Shown: positions 54,599 to 64,000, counted from the first letter of the stretch. The stretch is DNA of 64,000 nt from an uncultured Muribaculum sp. (GCA_910578785.1 CAJTSJ010000002.1:1-64000), one strand, 5' to 3'. A program made the numbers and translations. Notes: generated by a model not told the origin, from the letters alone.

Positions 54599-54637
54599 GA
54601 GAACGTCGACCTTCACAGGCCGACGTTCTCTTTTGTT
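54599..54637 (+). terminator. Terminator of metY
   Basis: GAGAACGTCGACCT pairs with AGGCCGACGTTCTC with one mismatch, followed by TTTTGTT. It also faces the convergent GH43 gene. Confidence 0.82.
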
Positions 54638-54672
54638 ATCGAAACGATTATTAAAAGTGGAGATATAATTCT

Positions 54673-56589
54673 CTATTTAGATTTCTTTCCCCAATAGGTC
54701 TTCTTGTTTCCGAGACCGGCATAAACTATGGTGTGGGTGCGCGGATTACGTTCCCAGTCACATTCACGCATCAGATAAAGCTCCACACCGCTCGATGTGG
54801 TCAGAATCTGAGTTGCGGCATCATAGCTCCAGTCGGCACCCTTCCATGGGCCTGACGTGATTTTGTGGTCGGCTCCGAACGTCATCGAAGTCGCGGTGCC
54901 CTGTCCGCCATACTTGTAGCTGAGGTCGATGTGTTCCCACATGCCGGCTATTTCATCCTCGGTGATTGGCACCTGAGGCACGGCGCCGTAGCGTTCGGGC
55001 ATCACGAGAGGCCAGCCGTCCTTGGTCCAGCGTATGGCGCGGACATGGCCGAGCATATTGGCGTTCGGCACCCACGTGTCGCCCTTGATATTCGGCAGAC
55101 GTCCTTGCGAGGCATAGTACCAGTTGTCCTGACCGTCGTCAAACACGGCGCAGTGCGATATGCCCACCCAGCCGTGGCTGTTGGTGAACTTGTAAGGATG
55201 AGTCACGATAGGATATGCGTCGCCGTTGCCGCCAAGAAGGCTGTTGGTGCCGTACATGTCGACATACGGGCCGTCGATATTGGCCGAACGCACCACGCGG
55301 GTGTTGTAAGGCACCTCGAGAGCATCGTAGGCGAGGAACAGGTAGTAGTAGCCGTCGCGGTATACCACTTCCGGGCCTTCCGAAGCCTGCCAGCGGTTGC
55401 CGAGCCGACGGGTGTATATCTGCTTGCCGTAGGGAGCGATTTCGACGTCGGTTCCCCACGGATTGACGTTGATGTCGGGCATACCGGTCTCGGCATTGAC
55501 CTGAACGGCGGCTATGCCGCTATTCCATGAGCCGTAGATGAGCCAGTGCTCGCCGGCGGGAGTGATGATATAGCTCGGGTCGATGGCGTTGAACTTATAG
55601 TAGCAGTTGCCCCAGTCGTTGGGAGCCACGTGGAAGTCCAGTCCCCGGTCAGAGGCGTTGGTGATTACGTAGCCCTTGTCCACCCAGCCGTCGTTGTTGG
55701 CAGGGTCGGTGTTCTCCATCAGGCCGATAAACGCACGTTCGCCCCATGAATTGGCGCCGTCGATATTGCCCGGACACACGATAGAATAGTACATACGGTA
55801 CAGTCCGGAACGCACCTTGCGGACCACGGGAGCCCAGTAGCCGAAGTCGGCCACGTTCGGATTGACCGGCATAAGCCCCATGGCGGTGCGTATCTCGTTA
55901 AGTTTCGGTATGACCCATCCGGGGAGCGTCGGCATGGTGCCGCCGAGGTATTCCCAGTTGACGAGATCTCTTGAGCGGCGACCGTGGAAGTGTCCGCCTG
56001 CCGCATGCGCGTTGCCGAACGAGGCGTCGGTCTGATACATGTAGTAGTAACCGTCGTCGGCTTTGACAACCGACGGGTCGTGCACGTTGGCGAGATTCCA
56101 TTTCTGGCGCTGGTCCCAGCCTGAAATGTTACGGTAGTCGTCGGGATAGTCAGGAGCGATATAGTTGGCCAGCTCCTCGCTGATAGTGATTTCTCCCGTT
56201 GTAAATTGATACTGCGAAGAGTATACGGTACCTTCCGCAGTCCCTGTCACATACGCTTTAGCATAATAAGTGGTCGAAGACTCAAGTCCTGTTATTTCGG
56301 CCGTGGCGATGCCGCCGCTGACTTTGGCCGATACAGAAAGGCTTGTCTCCACTGTCGGGTCGGACGTAGTCGCATAGCAGAATCCTATGCGTCCGAACTG
56401 TGCGTTACCGGAAACCGTCACCTGACTCTTCAGAGTCACTGAGGTAGTTCCGAGAGCCTCGGCCGTGGGTGCTCCCACAGTCACAAAGCCTTTGTCGTCG
56501 TCGCCTCCGCCGCCATTATCTCCACAAGCGGTAAAAATCAGAGCGCCGACCGACACAAAAGATAAAAGGATATGTCTAATTCGTTTCAC
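54673..56589 (-). CDS. GH43 endo-arabinanase-like lipoprotein
   Basis: 638 residues from a GTG at 56589 (VKRIRHILLSF), chosen because it leads straight into the lipobox VGALIFTAC; no ATG is available there. After an acidic stretch comes an Ig/fibronectin-like domain (~35-130), then the GH43 five-bladed propeller (~150-520) and a C-terminal beta domain. The three GH43 acids are visible: base Asp in NLANVHDPSVVKADD, pKa Asp in FNAIDPSYIIT and acid Glu in WQASEGPEVVYRDG. The pattern resembles arabinan endo-1,5-alpha-L-arabinosidases. As a lipoprotein of the PUL it probably cuts arabinan at the cell surface. Confidence 0.86.
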   Translation of the reverse strand: MKRIRHILLSFVSVGALIFTACGDNGGGGDDDKGFVTVGAPTAEALGTTSVTLKSQVTVSGNAQFGRIGFCYATTSDPTVETSLSVSAKVSGGIATAEITGLESSTTYYAKAYVTGTAEGTVYSSQYQFTTGEITISEELANYIAPDYPDDYRNISGWDQRQKWNLANVHDPSVVKADDGYYYMYQTDASFGNAHAAGGHFHGRRSRDLVNWEYLGGTMPTLPGWVIPKLNEIRTAMGLMPVNPNVADFGYWAPVVRKVRSGLYRMYYSIVCPGNIDGANSWGERAFIGLMENTDPANNDGWVDKGYVITNASDRGLDFHVAPNDWGNCYYKFNAIDPSYIITPAGEHWLIYGSWNSGIAAVQVNAETGMPDINVNPWGTDVEIAPYGKQIYTRRLGNRWQASEGPEVVYRDGYYYLFLAYDALEVPYNTRVVRSANIDGPYVDMYGTNSLLGGNGDAYPIVTHPYKFTNSHGWVGISHCAVFDDGQDNWYYASQGRLPNIKGDTWVPNANMLGHVRAIRWTKDGWPLVMPERYGAVPQVPITEDEIAGMWEHIDLSYKYGGQGTATSMTFGADHKITSGPWKGADWSYDAATQILTTSSGVELYLMRECDWERNPRTHTIVYAGLGNKKTYWGKKSK

Positions 56590-56672
56590 GATAAAAATAT
56601 AATTAAAGAAAGGCAGATAAGCCACCGGTTGGTCAAGCGGTGAGCTTACCTGCCTTGAAAAACATTTAAACA

Positions 56673-57182
56673 TTATTCAGCAGGAGTCTCACCGCCCTCA
56701 CCTGGAGTTTCAGGCTGTTCGGGTTCGGGAGCCTTCTCGTTAAGTATAATCGGTTCGGAATATACGATGCCGCCCTTGTAGACGGTGACATACGCACGTA
56801 TATAGGTCTGCTCGGTAGTGCCGAGAAGTTCGTTGACCTCGGCCGAGAAAGTGGACTCACCCAGATTTTCGGCCTTCACGCCGTTGTCGTAGATAGTGGG
56901 ATCGGGGTTGGTCGAGTAGCAGAATCCTGCACCGCCGCACACATATCCTTCGGCCATCTTGTATTCGGCCCGGAGGGTGAACGATGCCGGAGTGCCGGGA
57001 ACTTCCGGAGTCTCCTCGGTGGCGGGCTGTCCCGGAACAGCATCGACAGTGATGGCCTCAAATTTGGTGATCTTGGCCTGGGCGCCGTCGGCAAACGAGC
57101 CGTTGTCGTCATCGTCGTCGCAGGATGTGAACATCATGCCCACAGCGGCCAACGCACTCAAAAGTAATATCTTAGCTTTCAT
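56673..57182 (-). CDS. PUL surface lipoprotein with Ig-like domain
   Basis: 169 residues with lipobox VGMMFTSC followed by an Asp run, which often marks surface export in Bacteroidetes lipoproteins. The domain contains GGAGFCYSTNPDPTI and TYIRAYVTVYKGGIVYSEPI, close to the Ig-like domain of the neighbouring GH43 protein (IGFCYATTSDPTV, TYYAKAYVTGTAEGTVYSSQ). The Pro/Glu-rich C-terminus is a flexible tail. It may bind glycan, but no binding site can be named. Confidence 0.78.
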   Translation of the reverse strand: MKAKILLLSALAAVGMMFTSCDDDDDNGSFADGAQAKITKFEAITVDAVPGQPATEETPEVPGTPASFTLRAEYKMAEGYVCGGAGFCYSTNPDPTIYDNGVKAENLGESTFSAEVNELLGTTEQTYIRAYVTVYKGGIVYSEPIILNEKAPEPEQPETPGEGGETPAE

Positions 57183-57268
57183 TTTAGTCGTTTGTTATAA
57201 AGTTTGTCGAAAAAGTCGACGGATTCCGCCGCCTGCAGGATGGCGGAATCCTGTCAACATCTTATCAA

Positions 57269-59065
57269 TTAGCGTTCCCAGCCGGGATTCTGCTTCATGT
57301 TGGAGATACGCTGAACTTCGCTGTAAGGTATCGGGAAGCGGTAGTTCTTAGGAGCGTTGAATGTCTGGGTCGAATATTTTTCAGAAAGACCGTAGTTGAA
57401 AGTCGTGCCTGAACCTTCGCGGATAGCCACACCGTAGAGGTTATAAAGCTGCTTGTAGCGCGGAAGGTTGACTTCGCTTGCTTTGGTCTGGCCGTCAAAC
57501 AGTTTCCAGCGGCGGCAGTCGATCCAGCGGTGGTCTTCGAAGCAAAGTTCTATACGGCGTTCATTGTGGATACGCTCAATCAGCTGATCCTTTGAAAGGC
57601 TTGCAGGCAGAGCGGGCATGCCTACACGTGCGCGGACCTGGTTGACATATCCGGTGGCCTTTCCTGCGTTGCCGGCCTCGGCATAAGCCTCGGCGGCGTT
57701 AAGAAGGATTTCCGCATAGCGGAAGATCGGGCAGGCCACCTGCTGGTTGCCGGAGGTACCGTCGAAGCGGATGTTGTGTACATACTTCTTCAGGTAGTAG
57801 CCTGTACAGGTACCGCCGTTACCGCGGGCATAGTCGATACCGACGCGGGTGTCGTCGTTGTTCATGTCAAGCGGACGTTCCTCGTCGCCCATACCCCAGA
57901 GCATTCCATGGTGGAAGATGGTCTGAGCCAGACGCGGGTCGCGGTTCTTGTAAGGATTCTGGTCGTCGTAGGTCGGATCCTGGTCGATGGGCAGACCGTT
58001 GATGGTCTCGTAAGCGTCGACGAGGTTCTGGGTCGGGTTGGCATAGCCGGTGTTTGAGATATTACCGGAGAAACCGCAGGGACCGTTGAAGTGAACGAGG
58101 TTCAAAGTGTTCCATACCGAACGCGACAGGATGTACTCGTTGGAGCGCACAGGGTTGGTGGTGAAGACGTCGTAATAGTTCTGATTGGGGTCGTTGCCTG
58201 CAGTCGTGTGGAGCATATAAGGCTTGCCGGCTGTGTTTGCCGCCGTGTTCTTGGCCATGAAGTCCTCGGCATAGCGTGCGGCTGTCTCCCAGAGGGCCTT
58301 GTCGTTAGTGGTGTTGTTGAGAGGAGAAGCCTTGTAGAGGGCGGCGCGGGCACGGAGCGCATAGCATGCGGCACCGTTGGCGCGGCCCCAGTTCTCGTCT
58401 TCGTTGCTGTAGCGGAAGGGAAGTGCATCCTTGATGGCATCCATCTCGGAGATTATCCAGTCGAGACATTCGCCGATAGAACCTCTTTCAGGAATAGCTC
58501 CGCCGGGAGCAAGCACGATGGCGGTGCTGAGGTCGCCGGGAGTCTCGTCGCCCACGATAGGTATGCCGCCGTAGTAAGACATCATCTCGAAGTGGAGGAT
58601 GGCGCGCATGAAGCGGGCCTCGGCCATCCAGCGGTCATAGAGCTTATTGTCGTCGCCCTTCTTCTCGGCATTGCCGATTACACCAGGACGTGCGTTCTTG
58701 AGGAACTGGTTGCAGGCACGGATGCCTCGATAGTTGTTCCAGAGGTCGGAAGCGAACCAGTGGCTGTCCGAGTCGTATGCGTCGTCCATCACCGAATGGT
58801 AGCGTGCCACACCCCAGTAGTCGATGCAGTTGTCGGTCATACAGTCCTCGTTAAGACGGAACTGAGTGTCGCTGTAGCCTGCAAACGCGTCCGGGAGGTA
58901 GTTGTAGAGTGCGGCAAGAGCACCGCGGGTCATGTCGTAGTCTTCGAACACCATATCCGGCTGAAGGGTAAGGTCCACTTCCTTGTCGAGATAGGAGTCG
59001 GTGCAGGATGCTCCCGCAAAGGAGAGCACGCCTGCTACGTATAAGGATATTTTGTTGAATTTCAT
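57269..59065 (-). CDS. SusD/RagB-family glycan-binding lipoprotein
   Basis: 598 residues from the ATG at 59065 (MKFNKISLYVAGVLSFAGAS, then Cys). N-terminal SusD-like domain (RGALAALYNYLPDAFAGYSD) and C-terminal RagB domain (YAEILLNAAEAYAEAGNAGK, RIHNERRIELCFEDHRWIDC, RISNMKQNPGWE) are present. It caps the SusC porin and binds oligosaccharides at the surface. Its gene follows susC by 21 bp. Confidence 0.94.
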   Translation of the reverse strand: MKFNKISLYVAGVLSFAGASCTDSYLDKEVDLTLQPDMVFEDYDMTRGALAALYNYLPDAFAGYSDTQFRLNEDCMTDNCIDYWGVARYHSVMDDAYDSDSHWFASDLWNNYRGIRACNQFLKNARPGVIGNAEKKGDDNKLYDRWMAEARFMRAILHFEMMSYYGGIPIVGDETPGDLSTAIVLAPGGAIPERGSIGECLDWIISEMDAIKDALPFRYSNEDENWGRANGAACYALRARAALYKASPLNNTTNDKALWETAARYAEDFMAKNTAANTAGKPYMLHTTAGNDPNQNYYDVFTTNPVRSNEYILSRSVWNTLNLVHFNGPCGFSGNISNTGYANPTQNLVDAYETINGLPIDQDPTYDDQNPYKNRDPRLAQTIFHHGMLWGMGDEERPLDMNNDDTRVGIDYARGNGGTCTGYYLKKYVHNIRFDGTSGNQQVACPIFRYAEILLNAAEAYAEAGNAGKATGYVNQVRARVGMPALPASLSKDQLIERIHNERRIELCFEDHRWIDCRRWKLFDGQTKASEVNLPRYKQLYNLYGVAIREGSGTTFNYGLSEKYSTQTFNAPKNYRFPIPYSEVQRISNMKQNPGWER

Positions 59066-59086
59066 AATTTTAAGTTGTTGCATGGT

Positions 59087-62000
59087 TTAGAATGCCAAGT
59101 TGATACCAAAATTGAAGATACGGGTCTTGGGATACCACCAGCAGTAGCCCATAGGACGTTCGGGGTCCATGTCCTTCGGAAGATGGCTCCAGCTTGCCAC
59201 GTTGTAGGCGCTGAAGTAGACGCGGCAACGTGTCATGTAAAGCTTGGAAATCAGCTTCTCGGGAAGCGAGTAGCCCACTTCGACGTTACGGAGCGAGAAG
59301 TAGTCGCCGTTCATGATCCAGATGTCGTTCTGGTAAGAACCGTTGTCACGAGAAGAGTCCTCGGCGTTGTATGAGAACGACAGACGGGGATACTTGGCGT
59401 TGATGTTGCGCGGATCCTTGGGATCGTCGGTATAGTAACCCCATGCCTTGGTGACTTCGTGGGTAGAGTTGTTCGAACCCCACTCTGAGAAGGTCATTGA
59501 CGGAGAGGTGAACACCGAACGGTTGAGGTAGGCAGTACCCACGACGCGGACGTCGAAGCCGGCATACTTCATGGTCAGCTGAACTGAAGGAGTCCAGTCG
59601 GGAAGCATGGTGAAGCCCATCGGACGCATATCCTTGGAGTCGATGACGCGGTCGCCGTTGACATCCTTGAACACTGCGGTACCGAGCTTCTGGCCGCCGC
59701 CTGAGAAAGAGTTGTAAGGATACTTTTCGGGGTGGTCGATAGCGTCCTGCTGGCTGGTTGAGATCAGCGCGGGGTCAGATGCCCATTGCTGGAACTCATA
59801 CATGTTCCAACCGCCGATTACATGTTCATTCTGGTTTTCGTAGATTCCGGCAACAGATTCGTAGCCGCGGATACGGTGACCGGTCTTGCGCTGCCATTCA
59901 ACGGCAGGCTCTACTTCGTCCATTTCGGTGATCTTGTTCATGTTGTATGAAAGAAGGCCCTCGATAGAGTATTCAAAGTTGCCGATCTTGTTCTGATGGC
60001 CGATGGTGAGTTCCAGACCGTGAGATTCAACCTTACCGTAAGAGTCCTGGGCGAAGTTGATACCGAGAATGGCGGGGTTGGTCGAACGGCTCACGAGGAT
60101 GTTGGAGCGCCATTCCTTCCAGATGTCGAAGTTACCGTAAAGTTTGTTGTTGAAGAAGCCCCAGTCAAGACCGATGTTGGCCATCTCCGAAACTTCCCAC
60201 TTTGAGTTGGGGTTACCTGCGACGTTTTCAGCATAGCCGGGCACCCATACACCGCCGGTACCGAAGTTGTAGCCGCTCTGCTGGGTGAAGGTCGACTGAT
60301 AGGGATAGCGGTCGGCGCCGGTATCGTTCATACCTGTCTTACCGTAGCTTGCGCGGATCTTCAGGAGGTCGATATTCGGGTGGCGGAGCCAGGGTTCGTT
60401 AGAGAGCACCCAGCCTGCGCCTGCGCCCCAGAATGTTCCCCAGCGGTCTTCGGGATCGAAGTTGTCGGAACCCATGTAGGAGATAGATCCGTTAAGGATA
60501 TAGCGTCCGTCGAAGATGTAGTTTACTACACCGTTGTACGACAGATAGCGGTCAGACGACAGGTGGAACCAGTTGGCAGAGTGCGGACCGCGGTTGCGGC
60601 GGCGCATGTAGGTACGCATGAACGCCTTGGCGTCGATGTGGTGCTTGCCGAAAGTGTGGTCGTAGCCGAGACCTGCGCGGAAGTTGAGAGTCCAGGAGTT
60701 GTCGCGCTCGTTGGCACCCGGGTTGGTAAGTTCCTTATAGGTCTGGGTCTGTGTATAGGTGAAGTCCTCTACATTCTGTACGGCGGCGTTGGTGTAGTCG
60801 TAAGAGTAGGCGTTCACACTATTGGTCTGGGTAGACTGGAATCCGTCGTAAGCGTCAAACGAGATGACACCTTCGAGGGTAAGTCCGGGAACCACTTTAC
60901 CGAGGTCGCCGGTAGCGGTCAATGTAGAGTAGAGCTGACGGCGGCGGTTCTTCTCGATACCCGATGAACCGAGCTGATAGAGCGGGTTGTTGGTATTGTT
61001 GTCGAAGTAGATAGAACCGTCAGGGCAGTGGGTCGGCGAGAAAACGTTGGTCTCGACGGCACCGAATGTGGTAAGTCCGAACACACCGGCGGTAGGCTGC
61101 TTGATGTTGTCGATACGTCCGCCGAGGTCGAGACCTACGGTAAGGAAGTCGTTGACCTTCACGTCGAGGTTGGAGCGGAGGTTCCAGCGGTTGAGCACGT
61201 GCTGCGAGCTCCATCCTTCATCGTGCTTGGTGGCCTCGTTGTTCCACACACCTTCCTGGCGCATGTAGGAGAACGATACATAGTAGCGTGCGCGGTTGTT
61301 ACCGCCCGAAATCTGAAGGTTGGTCTTAATCACGGGGGCATTGTCGCGGTAAAGCACGTCAAACCAGTTGGTCGAGAAGTATTTGTAGCGGTCGATGCCC
61401 TCAAGCTGTCCGCCCTCGCTGACCACCTTGTACTTGGCGAGCTGTTCGGCGGTGTAGAGAGGATCCTTGCCGTCGAGGTAGCGCACCTGGTTGGATGTGC
61501 GTGCGTGGTTGTAGGCGTTCTGGTTCTCCATGTGGTTGATAAGGGTCTGCCAGCCTACTTCCTGGGTAAACTCGATGTTGGTCTTGCCGGGCTTACCGCG
61601 CTTGGTGGTCACGAGGATCACACCGTTGGCACCGCGCATACCGTAGAGAGCGGTGGCGGCGGCATCCTTGAGGATGGTCACATTGTCGATGGGGAATGCA
61701 TCGAGGAACGAGATGTCGCGCTCGACGTTGTCCACGATGACGATGGGGTTACGTGCGGCAGAGTTCATCGTACGGATACCGCGGATGTACATCTTGGTTT
61801 CCGACCAACCCGGCTCGGTAGCGGCCTCGTAGGTCTGCACACCTGTAAGGAGCGAGTTGAATGTGTTCTGGAGCACAGTCACGGGATACTTCTGAAGGTC
61901 CTCGCCGGTCACGGTAGAGGTAGCCTCTATGGCATATCTGGGCGACTTGTCGTGGAACGCATAGTTCATCAGCTTCTTGTAGGCGTCGGTGTCCGGGTCG

Positions 62001-62314
62001 AGGACGATGACGAGAGGCTGGTTGAGGTCGGTGACTGGTACGATCTTTGTCTCGTAACCGACGCATTCGGTGTTGACTTCGTCGTCGATGCCGACGCCCT
62101 TGAGAACAAAGTTACCGTCCTTGTCAGTAATCACGATACGGCTCTGCTCGGCGAGGTTAACGACGGCACCGGGGATGGGATTGCCCTCGGGGTCGGTCAC
62201 CTTACCCGCCAGCTCGCGGCCACCGGCGGCCCACATGGTGAGCGAGCTGCCGATAAGCACTGCGGTCAGAAGGCTCTTGCCTTTGCCTGACATATATTTT
62301 TTGATATTATTCAT
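59087..62314 (-). CDS. SusC/RagA-family TonB-dependent transporter
   Basis: 1075 residues with a signal peptide within the first ~30. A CarboxypepD-regulatory-like domain (~32-110: GKVTDPEGNPIPGAVV) is followed by a plug with the SusC signature GMRGANGVILVTTKRGKPGK (~215-235) and a ~22-strand barrel ending TRIFNFGINLAF. It imports oligosaccharides with energy from TonB. It sits between two SusD genes, so a second SusC probably lies just outside the window. Confidence 0.95.
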   Translation of the reverse strand: MNNIKKYMSGKGKSLLTAVLIGSSLTMWAAGGRELAGKVTDPEGNPIPGAVVNLAEQSRIVITDKDGNFVLKGVGIDDEVNTECVGYETKIVPVTDLNQPLVIVLDPDTDAYKKLMNYAFHDKSPRYAIEATSTVTGEDLQKYPVTVLQNTFNSLLTGVQTYEAATEPGWSETKMYIRGIRTMNSAARNPIVIVDNVERDISFLDAFPIDNVTILKDAAATALYGMRGANGVILVTTKRGKPGKTNIEFTQEVGWQTLINHMENQNAYNHARTSNQVRYLDGKDPLYTAEQLAKYKVVSEGGQLEGIDRYKYFSTNWFDVLYRDNAPVIKTNLQISGGNNRARYYVSFSYMRQEGVWNNEATKHDEGWSSQHVLNRWNLRSNLDVKVNDFLTVGLDLGGRIDNIKQPTAGVFGLTTFGAVETNVFSPTHCPDGSIYFDNNTNNPLYQLGSSGIEKNRRRQLYSTLTATGDLGKVVPGLTLEGVISFDAYDGFQSTQTNSVNAYSYDYTNAAVQNVEDFTYTQTQTYKELTNPGANERDNSWTLNFRAGLGYDHTFGKHHIDAKAFMRTYMRRRNRGPHSANWFHLSSDRYLSYNGVVNYIFDGRYILNGSISYMGSDNFDPEDRWGTFWGAGAGWVLSNEPWLRHPNIDLLKIRASYGKTGMNDTGADRYPYQSTFTQQSGYNFGTGGVWVPGYAENVAGNPNSKWEVSEMANIGLDWGFFNNKLYGNFDIWKEWRSNILVSRSTNPAILGINFAQDSYGKVESHGLELTIGHQNKIGNFEYSIEGLLSYNMNKITEMDEVEPAVEWQRKTGHRIRGYESVAGIYENQNEHVIGGWNMYEFQQWASDPALISTSQQDAIDHPEKYPYNSFSGGGQKLGTAVFKDVNGDRVIDSKDMRPMGFTMLPDWTPSVQLTMKYAGFDVRVVGTAYLNRSVFTSPSMTFSEWGSNNSTHEVTKAWGYYTDDPKDPRNINAKYPRLSFSYNAEDSSRDNGSYQNDIWIMNGDYFSLRNVEVGYSLPEKLISKLYMTRCRVYFSAYNVASWSHLPKDMDPERPMGYCWWYPKTRIFNFGINLAF

Positions 62315-62340
62315 AATTTAAGATATAAATCGATTTAAGA

Positions 62341-64000
62341 TTAGTTCCATCCGGGGTTGTTCTCCAGACCGGTCTTCCAATATTCTTCTTCGGGTATGGG
62401 ATAGAGATACATCTTTTCCTCAAACACGCGTGTCTGGGCCACCTTGCGGGTGATGTTGCCCTGCATGTCGACGTTGATTCCGTAGATAGGACGGGCGAGA
62501 GCCTCTACAGCCACATTCCAGCGGCGAACGTCCCAGGGACGGTGTTCCTCGAATGCAAACTCCACGTTGCGCTCCTTGCGGATGAAGTTGCGCATGGCGT
62601 CCTTGCTGCCTGTGAGGTCGGCGCGGTCGGCCACGCTGCCCTGGATGCCGGCGCGGTGGCGGATCTGGTCGAGCATGCTGTAGACTTCGGCGCAGGGGCC
62701 CTGCACTTCGTTGAGAGCCTCGGCATAGTTCATCATAATCTCGGCATAGCGGATGAATGTCCACAGACGATAGTCGGAACCTGCGTGGTTGCTGGCAAGG
62801 ATAGTGGCGGGAATATATTTGCGCATGTAGTAGCCTGTCGGAGTGGCGTTGGCGTTGCCGGTAGGATTGTCGGCCATGCCGGGACGCACGTCGATGTAGC
62901 CTGAGCTGTTCATCGAACCCCATTCAACACCCTGGTAGAGCACAGTTGCGTCGAAGCGCGGGTCGCGGTTGGCCCACATGTTGGCGTCGCTGTAGCCGCT
63001 TGCAGGATTTACGGCAGGCACGCCGTTGCTGTTGTAGACGGGAGCGCCGGTGGCGTCGTACTGTGCGAAGGGCGAAGAACCGTCAACCATGTCGTACATG
63101 TCGACAAGGTTCTGCGACGGGCAGTTGCCTCCGCGGCCGCCTTCACCCACGGGGGTATCGGCAGAGATGTTGCCCCAGCCGATGGTTCCGTCGTTACGGA
63201 AGAAGATGGTCTCCGGGTTCTTGTCGCGGTGGGGTGTGCGGAGCACGGCACCGGCATAGTTGACCATACCGTTGTTGCCGCCGTCGTCAAACAGGCGGAA
63301 CTTGTCGCCGTAGGCTGTCATGAACGCCTTTGCGGCGTCGGCCGCCTGCTGCCAGGTTATACCCGACTGCGCGGCGAAGCGGGGTGAAGCCATGTAGAGC
63401 ATGATGCGCGACTCAAGGGCGAGCGACATCGGCTGTGACAGACGGCCCACGCGCTGAGCGTTCCAGGCATCGTCGTAGTCGTAAAGGTCGGCGCGGCATT
63501 CGCGGAGTTCCTTAAGCACGAAGTCGATTACATACTCCTTGACGGTGGGGCGCTGCTTGTAGGGGGTCACCATGTCGTCCTCGGGGGTGAGCACTTCAGT
63601 GACGATGGGCAGCGGTCCGTAGCGGAGGAACATCTCCCAGTAGAACCATGCACGGAAAGTGCGTGCCTCGGCCACTGTGCGTGCGCGGTCGGCGGCTTCG
63701 GTGGCCTCGTCCTTGGTCTTGTCGACGGGAACTCGGTCGATGTCGTTGATCACACGGTTGCACTTGCGTATACCGCGGTAGCGCGATTCCCATACGCTGG
63801 TAAGCTCGGAGGAGGCGCCGGGAGCGTAGTAGTTGCCGATGTTGAACGACACGCGTGTGCCGGCGGTGGCATAAGAGGTCTCGGCGAGGTCTGTTGCGGC
63901 GTCGAGCCACGAGTCGTTGACGCGCAGAGCTCCGTGCATCAGGAAGTTGTACGTATCGTTGTGGAAATACTCAAACATTTTCCAGTCGGCATACGTCTTA
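62341..64000 (-). CDS. Second SusD/RagB-family lipoprotein, N-terminus beyond window
   Basis: About 553 residues are visible; the frame runs off the edge with no start (the residues before the first Met read KTYADWK), so the signal peptide is missing. SusD features: MSLALESRIMLYMASPRFAA, YAEIMMNYAEALNEVQG, RKERNVEFAFEEHRPWDVRR and the C-terminal TGLENNPGWN. It differs clearly from the SusD at 57269-59065. It lies 27 bp before the susC gene, giving a tandem SusCD arrangement known from arabinan loci. Confidence 0.93.
   Translation of the reverse strand, partial: KTYADWKMFEYFHNDTYNFLMHGALRVNDSWLDAATDLAETSYATAGTRVSFNIGNYYAPGASSELTSVWESRYRGIRKCNRVINDIDRVPVDKTKDEATEAADRARTVAEARTFRAWFYWEMFLRYGPLPIVTEVLTPEDDMVTPYKQRPTVKEYVIDFVLKELRECRADLYDYDDAWNAQRVGRLSQPMSLALESRIMLYMASPRFAAQSGITWQQAADAAKAFMTAYGDKFRLFDDGGNNGMVNYAGAVLRTPHRDKNPETIFFRNDGTIGWGNISADTPVGEGGRGGNCPSQNLVDMYDMVDGSSPFAQYDATGAPVYNSNGVPAVNPASGYSDANMWANRDPRFDATVLYQGVEWGSMNSSGYIDVRPGMADNPTGNANATPTGYYMRKYIPATILASNHAGSDYRLWTFIRYAEIMMNYAEALNEVQGPCAEVYSMLDQIRHRAGIQGSVADRADLTGSKDAMRNFIRKERNVEFAFEEHRPWDVRRWNVAVEALARPIYGINVDMQGNITRKVAQTRVFEEKMYLYPIPEEEYWKTGLENNPGWN

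Noticed and set aside
61028..62290. Long plus-strand open frame inside the SusC gene
   Set aside because: Antisense to an intact SusC frame with all domains. No signal or domain in the translation.

Overview
The window is a stretch of Bacteroidales chromosome, most likely from a gut genus of the Bacteroidaceae/Muribaculaceae type. The family level is inference and was not tested. The evidence is a SusC/SusD polysaccharide-utilisation locus, many signal-peptidase-II lipoproteins, a NrtR-type sugar regulator beside xylose genes, and repeated promoter matches to the Bacteroidetes pattern TTTG, 19-21 bp, TAnnTTTG, several with exact spacing. Core genes look moderately GC-rich. Two stretches, around 5.1-7.3 kb and 31.3-34.7 kb, are visibly more AT-rich and look acquired or fast evolving.

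Layout. 1-3.3 kb: xylose operon (Nudix-like regulator, xylB, xylA cut by the window edge) with a 20-bp perfect palindrome beside its promoter. 3.6-5.1 kb: lpxB and a tRNA with CAT anticodon (Ile2 type). 5.1-7.3 kb: an AT-rich ABC-F ATPase gene with a long leader, followed by a decayed gene end. 7.4-12 kb: an outer-membrane beta-barrel receptor with a small lipoprotein, then a TPR/LuxR regulator. 12.1-13.2 kb: a membrane protein plus winged-helix regulator pair with two operator-like palindromes. 13.3-18.2 kb: asnS, a pseudouridine synthase with a long Gly/Asn/Gln/Tyr repeat arm, a TPR protein and a small barrel protein. 18.3-28 kb: CNNM/CorC-like protein, calcium-type P-ATPase, PiT phosphate transporter, two-component pair, ApbE. 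28.3-30.6 kb: aroK, an alanine-dehydrogenase-like gene and a viroplasmin-type RNase H.

30.7-35.2 kb: an apparently single operon of eight small secreted proteins or lipoproteins, most of them paralogues, with one fusion and one broken member. It is bracketed by two nearly identical 57-bp hairpin repeats exactly 4500 bp apart. I recognise no family here, and it is the best candidate for an undescribed system. 35.3-40 kb: a PLP-dependent decarboxylase, a phosphatidylserine-decarboxylase-family protein and an APC antiporter on one strand, which looks like an amino-acid decarboxylation/antiport module. 40-44 kb: era, a mannose-1-phosphate guanylyltransferase, a secreted unknown and an M15-type peptidase.

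44.2-49.2 kb: arginine operon argR, a GNAT acetyltransferase, argG, argC, argD, then a tail-less ssb, with an exact ARG-box match upstream of argR. 49.3-54.6 kb: a secreted GH2 beta-galactosidase, then a divergent Lrp-family regulator and metY sharing a promoter rich in CAATATT words. 54.7 kb to the end: a minus-strand PUL (SusD fragment, SusC, SusD, surface lipoprotein, GH43). The GH43 protein resembles endo-arabinanases, so arabinan is the likely target. Together with the xylose genes this suggests an organism living on plant pentose polymers. Coordinates are read by eye and hairpin arms may be off by a base or two.
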